Source of the DNA: SZUA-521 sp041738285
GTDB taxonomy: Bacteria; Pseudomonadota; Gammaproteobacteria; Pseudomonadales; Azotimanducaceae
Assembly: GCA_041738285.1 (NCBI GenBank)
Contig: JBGSQB010000068.1
Coordinates: forward strand, 1-18,396
DNA length: 18,396 bases
Direction of reading: 5' to 3'
The translations under genes and the position numbers were made by a program. A model generated the notes under the pieces. The model was not told where the DNA came from, ran no database searches, and saw nothing but the letters and a program-made list of their open reading frames with translations. Below are positions 13,907-18,396 of the stretch, piece after piece. Within the stretch, counting starts at the first letter, position 1, and each line of letters begins with the position of its first letter.

Positions 13907-13977
13907 TTTTGGGCACGCGGGGTTGCGCGTTCATCGTTAGAATGTCGCGCCCTTCGCCTTTGCCATCCGTAACGACG

Positions 13978-15360
13978 ATGAGTCCCCAGTCCGATCCACC
14001 CGCGCGCTCCGTTGCCCGCAGCGAATTTGGTTCGCTCACGCGGCTGGCGTTGCCGATCATCGTCACCCAGTTATCCCAGATGGGTATGGGTATCGCTGAC
14101 ACGATCATGGCCGGGCACCTCGGAGCGGAAGAACTCGCGGGCGTTGCGCTCGGCGGAAATCTGTTCTGGCCGATCATGATGGTGCTGTCCGGCACGGTAA
14201 TGGCGGTGACGCCGTCCGTGGCTCAACTCAACGGCGCCGGCCGGGATGCGGAGGTCGGCGAGGTGGTGCGCCAGACATTCTGGCTCGGCGTGATCGGTGG
14301 CCTCATGGGCGTGCTCATTCTGGGATATGCCGAGCACTTGTTCTGGTGGGTCGGGGTGGACGCGCGAGCGATTCCCATCGCGGTTGGCTATCTCGATGTC
14401 GTTCGCTTCGGTCTGCTGCCGGTGATCGGATATTTCATCCTGCGCTACTTGTGTGAAGGCATGTCGTGGACAACGCCGGCCATGGTCATTGCCTTGAGCG
14501 CGCTCGCAATCAAAGTGCCGCTCAACGTCGTGTTCATGTACGACGGCTACGGTGTGGATGGAATGGGCGCGGTGGGCTGTGGTGTCGCGAGCGCATTGAT
14601 CATGGGCCTCGAATTCATCGCCATGGTGCTGATCGTCATCTTCTCGCGCATGCGCAAGGTCGAACTGTTCGGGCGCTTTTCGAAGCCGAACTTCAAGGAA
14701 ATTGCGCGGCTGACCCGCCTGGGCGCACCGATCGGCGCCACCATGTTCTTCGAGATGGCAGTGTTCAGCGCCGTTGCGCTCCTGGTCGGCCGGCTCGGGG
14801 TCGAGGCCCTGGCAGCGCATCAGATTGCGCTCAACATCAATGGCGTGACCTTCATGATTCCGCTGGCGCTCGGCATCGCGGCCACCATCCGGGTTGGCTA
14901 CAACGTCGGCGCCGGTGACTATGGCCGCGCGCGCATCGCGGGCATGGTGGCAATTGGCTCGTCGGCGCTGTTCGCAGCCGCGGCGGCAGTGGTGCTGCTC
15001 GTGGGACGAGAGTTCCTCGCCGAGCTGTTCACGACGGACCATGCCGTGGTCGCGGTGGCGGCGAAGCTGCTCATTTTCGTCGCCTTCTATCAGTTCTTCG
15101 ATGATGGTCAGGCCGCCGCGATGGGGGTGCTGCGCGGTTACAAGGACACCAAGGTGCCGTTGGTCGTGGCGCTGATTGCCTACTGGGCGATCGCGTTGCC
15201 GTTTGGTGCATGGCTTGCCTTCGACCCGATCGGACTTGGCGTATACGGTTTCTGGTGGGGATTCACGGCGGGGCTTGGCGTTGCCGCTGTCGTGTTGACC
15301 CTGCGCGTGTTCTGGCTGTCGCGCAGCGAAGCGCGCATTGCAGCGTTCGCCTTGCGCTGA
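13978..15360 (+). CDS. MATE-family multidrug/cation antiporter (NorM-like)
   Basis: The ATG at 13978 gives 460 residues, the usual size for the family. In-frame starts at 13909 and 13942 would add a non-membrane leader and lie at or upstream of the TAGAAT (13938-13943) that may be a -10 element. There are about 12 membrane segments in two halves. LTRLALPIIVTQLSQMGMGIADTIMAGHLG is the canonical MATE first-helix region, and the second half repeats it as RLTRLGAPIGATMFFEMAVFSAVALLVGRLG, with LAAHQIALNINGVTFMIPLAL. The family exports cationic drugs or metabolites in exchange for Na+ or H+. It is transcribed divergently from rubrerythrin and probably ends at the hairpin at 15385. No obvious ribosome-binding site precedes the chosen start. 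Confidence 0.92.
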   Translation: MSPQSDPPARSVARSEFGSLTRLALPIIVTQLSQMGMGIADTIMAGHLGAEELAGVALGGNLFWPIMMVLSGTVMAVTPSVAQLNGAGRDAEVGEVVRQTFWLGVIGGLMGVLILGYAEHLFWWVGVDARAIPIAVGYLDVVRFGLLPVIGYFILRYLCEGMSWTTPAMVIALSALAIKVPLNVVFMYDGYGVDGMGAVGCGVASALIMGLEFIAMVLIVIFSRMRKVELFGRFSKPNFKEIARLTRLGAPIGATMFFEMAVFSAVALLVGRLGVEALAAHQIALNINGVTFMIPLALGIAATIRVGYNVGAGDYGRARIAGMVAIGSSALFAAAAAVVLLVGREFLAELFTTDHAVVAVAAKLLIFVAFYQFFDDGQAAAMGVLRGYKDTKVPLVVALIAYWAIALPFGAWLAFDPIGLGVYGFWWGFTAGLGVAAVVLTLRVFWLSRSEARIAAFALR

Positions 15361-15384
15361 CGGACGATCCTGATCCCGGCCGTA

Positions 15385-15406
15385 AAACCGTCGTGATTGA
15401 CGGTTT
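15385..15406 (+). terminator. Hairpin after the MATE gene
   Basis: AAACCGTC (15385-15392) and GACGGTTT (15399-15406) form an 8-bp stem with a 6-base loop, 24 bases after the MATE stop. The T-run is only TTT, so termination may be partial. The 3' arm overlaps a promoter-like TTGACG. Confidence 0.5.
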
Positions 15407-15424
15407 CTGCCATGACGCTAACAT
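15397..15424 (+). promoter_or_regulatory. Possible sigma-70 promoter for the small protein/Rieske pair
   Basis: TTGACG (15397-15402) and TAACAT (15419-15424) are separated by 16 bases; the -35 matches consensus at 5 of 6 positions and the -10 at 4 of 6. Transcription would start near 15431, about 20 bases ahead of the 81-residue gene. Confidence 0.45.
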
Positions 15425-15452
15425 GGGGCGAAGCTCAGACGAGAGACCCGCC

Positions 15453-15698
15453 ATGGCGGCACTCAAGCATCCTCTGTCCGGGGCCATCTACCGCGTCTGC
15501 GGCGAGGGCCTGGTCGAGGTCGACAACAATGGCGTCAAAGGCGTGTTCCGCTACGACGGCCGCTACGTCAGCGGTGCATTGCGGCACGCGGACCCCCACA
15601 TGCTGCTCTGGCTCGCGGGTCCCCAGTTACCGGAAGGTGCGGCACCGCGCCGGCAACGCGACTATCACGCAACCATCGCTGGTCCGCGCGGCGAGTAA
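15453..15698 (+). CDS. Small protein paired with the Rieske oxygenase, function unknown
   Basis: The ATG at 15453 (81 residues) has GAGAG about 7-11 bases upstream; earlier in-frame codons overlap the end of the MATE gene. The sequence looks like a small beta-rich soluble domain: HPLSGAIYRVCGEGLVEVD, then GVKGVFRYDGRYVSG, then ADPHMLLWLAGPQ, and a basic tail. There is no signal peptide, membrane segment or metal motif; the single Cys16 is isolated. It ends 21 bp before the Rieske alpha-subunit gene, so the two are probably translated from one mRNA. I do not recognise a named family. It is not a ring-hydroxylating beta subunit (those have about 160-190 residues), nor a ferredoxin. A specific partner or activator of the oxygenase is possible by position. 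Confidence 0.7.
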   Translation: MAALKHPLSGAIYRVCGEGLVEVDNNGVKGVFRYDGRYVSGALRHADPHMLLWLAGPQLPEGAAPRRQRDYHATIAGPRGE

Positions 15699-15719
15699 TC
15701 GAGGCATAGGAGATCGACC

Positions 15720-17063
15720 ATGGCTACGGCTGCACGTAAACAGGATCGCTCTGCGGGCATCAGCTATCAGGAACTGCTCGACGGCGACATCGTTCCCGCC
15801 GAGGAGACTCTGCGCCGCATCGGCGTGCTCGACGTTCCCCTCGTCAGCGTGCCGGTGGATCGCTATCGCACCAAGGCGTTTCATGATCTGGAAATGGAGC
15901 GCCTATGGCCGCGCGTGTGGCAGATGGCTTGCCGCGAAGAGGAGATTCCCGAGGTCGGTGACTACATTGTCTACGAGATTGGTTCGTTCTCGATTCTCGT
16001 GGTTCGCACTGCGACCGGTATTCGCGCTCAACACAATGTGTGTCGCCACCGCGGCCGCAAGCTATGCACCGAAGACGGTCATGCCGCCAGCTTCATCTGC
16101 CCGTTCCACGGGATGAGCTGGAACCTCGACGGCAGCTTGCGTGGGGTCACCAGCGAGTGGGACTTCCCGCACATCGACAAGAAGAATTTCGATCTCAACA
16201 AAGTGCTGTGCGACAGCTGGGGTGGCTGGGTATTCATCAACATGGATCTCAAGGCCGAACCGTTCTCCAAGTTCATCGGTGAGTTGCCCGACCACTTCAA
16301 GGTGTGGTCGCCGGAGAAGCGATATATCGAGGCACACGTCGCCAAGATCATGAGCTGTAACTGGAAGCTGTGTCAGGAAGCCTTCATGGAAGCCTTCCAT
16401 GTCATCACGACACATCCACAGATCCTGGTCGGCATTGGCGATGAGAATTCGCAGTACGATGCGTGGGGCAACTTTTCGCGTGCCATCACGCCCAACGGCA
16501 CGCCGAGCCCGCACCTGCGCTTTGCGCCCTCGGAACAGGAGTTGTTCGACTCCGTGACCATGAAGTACCTGGATGCCGAAGGCGCTATGGAGATACCCCA
16601 GGGCGCCCGTGCCCGAGGTGTGCTCGCGGAAGGCGCGCGCATGGCGCTGCAGCCCATCGTTGGCAAGGATACGCCCATCTCGGATGCGGCGGTGTCCGAC
16701 AGCATCTACTACACGCTGTTTCCGAATTTTCATCCGTGGGGTGGTTACAACCGCATCGTCTATCGATTCCGGCCGTACAAGAACCATCACGACAAGTCGA
16801 TCATGGAGTGCTATTACTTGAGTCCATTCGCGGGCGAGCGTCCGGCGCCGGCGAAAACGCATTGGCTCAATGAAGATCAGCATTGGACCGAGGCCGACGA
16901 ACTCGGCGTCCTGGCCAAGGTGTTCACCCAGGACACGTTCAATCTGCCGCACGTCCAGACGGGACTCGAAGCCGCGCAATACGACGAGGTCGTGCTGGCG
17001 CGGTATCAGGAGACGAAAATCCGCCATTTCCATCACCTGTTGTCGAAATGGATTGCGGCCTGA
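15720..17063 (+). CDS. Rieske non-heme iron oxygenase, alpha subunit
   Basis: The protein has 447 residues, the usual alpha-subunit length. The Rieske 2Fe-2S centre is Cys108-x-His110 and Cys127-x-x-His130 (CRHRGRKLC, CPFHG). The catalytic mononuclear iron site is His227 and His232 (EAFHVITTH) with Asp405 (FTQDTFN) as the third ligand; Glu224 sits where the bridging acidic residue usually lies. Such enzymes hydroxylate aromatic, steroid or other hydrophobic substrates. This substrate is unknown, and no beta subunit, ferredoxin or reductase gene is nearby, so it must borrow a reductase. The start at 15720 has a strong AGGAG 7 bases upstream. It lies between the small 81-residue gene and a DMT permease. 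Confidence 0.93.
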   Translation: MATAARKQDRSAGISYQELLDGDIVPAEETLRRIGVLDVPLVSVPVDRYRTKAFHDLEMERLWPRVWQMACREEEIPEVGDYIVYEIGSFSILVVRTATGIRAQHNVCRHRGRKLCTEDGHAASFICPFHGMSWNLDGSLRGVTSEWDFPHIDKKNFDLNKVLCDSWGGWVFINMDLKAEPFSKFIGELPDHFKVWSPEKRYIEAHVAKIMSCNWKLCQEAFMEAFHVITTHPQILVGIGDENSQYDAWGNFSRAITPNGTPSPHLRFAPSEQELFDSVTMKYLDAEGAMEIPQGARARGVLAEGARMALQPIVGKDTPISDAAVSDSIYYTLFPNFHPWGGYNRIVYRFRPYKNHHDKSIMECYYLSPFAGERPAPAKTHWLNEDQHWTEADELGVLAKVFTQDTFNLPHVQTGLEAAQYDEVVLARYQETKIRHFHHLLSKWIAA

Positions 17064-17072
17064 CCCCGAAGA

Positions 17073-17091
17073 TCTGACGCCGCACGTCAGA
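17073..17091. terminator. Hairpin between the Rieske and DMT genes
   Basis: TCTGACG (17073-17079) and CGTCAGA (17085-17091) form a perfect 7-bp stem with a 5-base loop in the 41-bp gap. There is no T-run, so it is a weak terminator or an mRNA-stability hairpin at most. Confidence 0.35.
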
Positions 17092-17104
17092 CATCAATCG
17101 CGCA

Positions 17105-17986
17105 GTGGCCGTATGGGTCGCGATCACAGTTGCTGCGGCGTTCATGCAGAACCTGCGCTCGGCACTGCAGCGCAACCTGCTCGGCCGGCTCGACGCCGAG
17201 GGCGCGACCTACGTCCGCTTTCTATACGCGGTGCCGTTTGCCGCCTGCTATTTTGCGGTGCTCTCGACCTATCAGAACTCTGACGCGCCGACTGTCAATG
17301 CCGAGTTCATCGGCTACGTGCTCGGTGGCGGGTTGTTTCAGATCTTCGCGACGCTGCTGCTGATTCGTTCGTTCACGGTCGGCACGTTCGCGCTCGGCAC
17401 CGCGTACTCGAAGACCGAAACGGTGCAGGCGGTGTTGTTCGGCGTCCTCATTCTTGGCGAGGGCGTTGGCCGATGGGGCCTCGTCGGCATTCTCGTGAGC
17501 CTCTTCGGCGTGTTGCTCATGACCGGGCCGTTGCGGGGTGCGGACAATGGCAAACGAACGGCGCTGCTGGGCATCGCTTCCGGCGCGTGCTTTGCACTGT
17601 CGGTGACGGGCTATCGGGGCGCGTCGCTCGCGCTCGAAGGCGATTACCTGCTGCGAGCGAGCTTCACCCTGGTGGTGGCAACGGCATGGCAGGCGGGGGT
17701 GATGGGTGGGTATCTCGCCTGGCGCAATCGCACGGCGCTCATCAACTCGCTCGCGATGTGGCGATCTGCGTTGGGGGTAGGGTTCGCCGGCATGCTGGCG
17801 TCGGCGGGATGGTTCACCGCACTCACGCTCGAACGCGCGGCCTATGTGCGCGCGGTGGGTCAGGTGGAACTGCTGTTCACCTTTGCGGTGTCGATCGTCG
17901 TCTTTCGTGAACGCGCGCGGCTGCGCGATGTCAGTGGCGCAACGCTACTCGTTACCGGGATCGTACTGTTGCTGGTGGTCGACTGA
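17105..17986 (+). CDS. EamA/DMT-family permease
   Basis: The GTG at 17105 gives 293 residues, the common length for two-EamA-domain exporters; the next ATG (17144) is out of frame. About ten membrane segments are visible in two halves. The first half ends in GTAYSKTETVQAVLFGVLILGEGVGRWGLVGILVSLFGVLLM, the typical end of an EamA repeat, and the second in RAVGQVELLFTFAVSIVVFRERARLRDVSGATLLVTGIVLL. Relatives export amino acids or other small metabolites, or import them; the substrate is unknown. It follows the Rieske gene by 41 bp and may be co-transcribed, although a hairpin intervenes. It ends 6 bp from the convergent GDT1 gene, with no terminator visible between them. Confidence 0.85.
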   Translation: MAVWVAITVAAAFMQNLRSALQRNLLGRLDAEGATYVRFLYAVPFAACYFAVLSTYQNSDAPTVNAEFIGYVLGGGLFQIFATLLLIRSFTVGTFALGTAYSKTETVQAVLFGVLILGEGVGRWGLVGILVSLFGVLLMTGPLRGADNGKRTALLGIASGACFALSVTGYRGASLALEGDYLLRASFTLVVATAWQAGVMGGYLAWRNRTALINSLAMWRSALGVGFAGMLASAGWFTALTLERAAYVRAVGQVELLFTFAVSIVVFRERARLRDVSGATLLVTGIVLLLVVD

Positions 17987-17992
17987 CGCATC

Positions 17993-18265
17993 TCATGCCC
18001 GCACCAGCGTCCAGATGCCGATCACGATGAATCCTGCGCCCGCGACATAGCGCAGGATGCGTTCATCGACGTGCTCGGCGATGAAGCCACCGGCCAGCAC
18101 GCCGATGGCCGATGCGAGTATGAGTGCGAGCGAGGCGCCGATGAACACTGTCCACAGACCGACATTGCGATCGGCCGCATAGAGCAGTGTTGCGAGCTGC
18201 GTCTTGTCGCCGAGTTCGGCAAGGAACACCGTGGCGAATACAGTTGCCAGCAGTTTCAGATCCAC
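17993..18265 (-). CDS. Half-size TMEM165/GDT1 family membrane protein (UPF0016)
   Basis: A GTG at 18265 gives 90 residues starting MDLKLLATVFATVFLAELGDKTQ. The Glu-Leu-Gly-Asp-Lys-Thr motif (about residues 17-22) is the cation-binding signature of this family, whose members move Mn2+ or Ca2+ against H+. Three membrane segments are visible, ending in FIVIGIWTLVRA. Eukaryotic and many bacterial members hold two such halves in about 190-350 residues; here there is one, so it would need to pair with itself or with a second gene, and none is visible. In-frame sequence upstream of the GTG encodes Arg-rich non-membrane residues and no ATG, so it was excluded. It is convergent with the DMT gene. Confidence 0.82.
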   Translation of the reverse strand: MDLKLLATVFATVFLAELGDKTQLATLLYAADRNVGLWTVFIGASLALILASAIGVLAGGFIAEHVDERILRYVAGAGFIVIGIWTLVRA

Positions 18266-18298
18266 TAGTGTCGTGTCCCGTAAGTTCCTACCAATTCT

Positions 18299-18394
18299 GA
18301 GCTCGCCTGGCCTGCGCGCGCGCGACGCGGCGAGGAGACATATCGAGCATTTGGCGACGAGTCGCAACAAAGCGCCCGCAGGCCAGGCGAACTC
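18299..18394. repeat. Long inverted repeat at the window edge
   Basis: TCGCCTGGCCTGCG (18303-18316) is matched exactly by its reverse complement at 18377-18390. With GAG (18299-18301) and CTC (18392-18394), each arm is 18 bases with one mismatch. The 60-base interior holds a smaller GCGAC-GA-GTCGC hairpin (18354-18365). It lies ahead of the GDT1 gene in a 131-base stretch without an evident gene and could be a structured leader, a miniature element or the edge of an insertion sequence. Confidence 0.55.
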
Positions 18395-18396
18395 CC

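Noticed and set aside
13892..13910. Palindrome plus T-run read as a rho-independent terminator
   Set aside because: No plus-strand gene ends before it, and the stem is only 6 bp; an operator role fits better.
14071..15042. 323-codon open frame opposite the MATE gene
   Set aside because: It is antisense to conserved MATE helices. The product is a charged His/Glu/Arg-rich string typical of the reverse of membrane-protein codons.
16062..17036. 324-codon open frame opposite the Rieske gene
   Set aside because: It covers the Rieske and iron-site motifs on the other strand and has no recognisable domain or upstream signals.
18266..18396. Manganese (yybP-ykoY) riboswitch ahead of the GDT1 gene
   Set aside because: The conserved yybP-ykoY core was not found, although the gene family and a long helix made it worth checking.

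Overview
The window is about 18.4 kb of a GC-rich genome, densely packed with genes in short-spaced or overlapping operons. The best taxonomic clue is the order small membrane protein, CmpX-type channel, SigX-type sigma factor, OmpA-family protein. This matches cfrX-cmpX-sigX-oprF of Pseudomonas. With the RimB/RimK pair and a hairpin resembling a Pseudomonas REP, it points to a gammaproteobacterium. The OmpA protein and the downstream genes differ from Pseudomonas, so a relative outside that genus is more likely. No rRNA, tRNA, CRISPR array, prophage or intact insertion sequence was seen.

Region 1 (1-5187, minus strand) is an eight-gene envelope and osmotic-stress operon. In transcription order it holds a small one-helix protein, CmpX, SigX, a periplasmic coiled-coil/OmpA protein, a short lipoprotein with a thrombospondin type 3 calcium loop, a second MscS/TM-helix channel, a protein with MgtE-N and CBS-like domains but no transporter domain, and the start of another MgtE-N-like gene cut by the window edge. 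Two intergenic stretches, one ahead of the operon and one ahead of the OmpA gene, share a two-box motif that could be the SigX target.

Region 2 (5354-9281, plus strand) carries rimB (retropepsin-like protease), rimK (glutamate ligase), an AstE/AspA-type zinc deacylase and an MFS permease. It ends at a perfect 13-bp hairpin that also faces the convergent operon. The 166-bp divergent gap between regions 1 and 2 holds five GTCAC/GTGAC half-sites.

Region 3 (9333-13768, minus strand) reads rubrerythrin, heterodisulfide-reductase-like Fe-S oxidoreductase, DUF3501 protein, permuted papain-like hydrolase and a YcaD-like MFS permease. The first three form a recurrent set thought to act in peroxide or redox defence.

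Region 4 (13978-17986, plus strand) holds a MATE exporter, a hairpin overlapped by a promoter-like sequence, a small 81-residue protein, a Rieske oxygenase alpha subunit and an EamA/DMT permease. The final gene (17993-18265, minus strand) is a half-size TMEM165/GDT1 protein. It is followed to the window edge by a gene-free stretch with a long inverted repeat.
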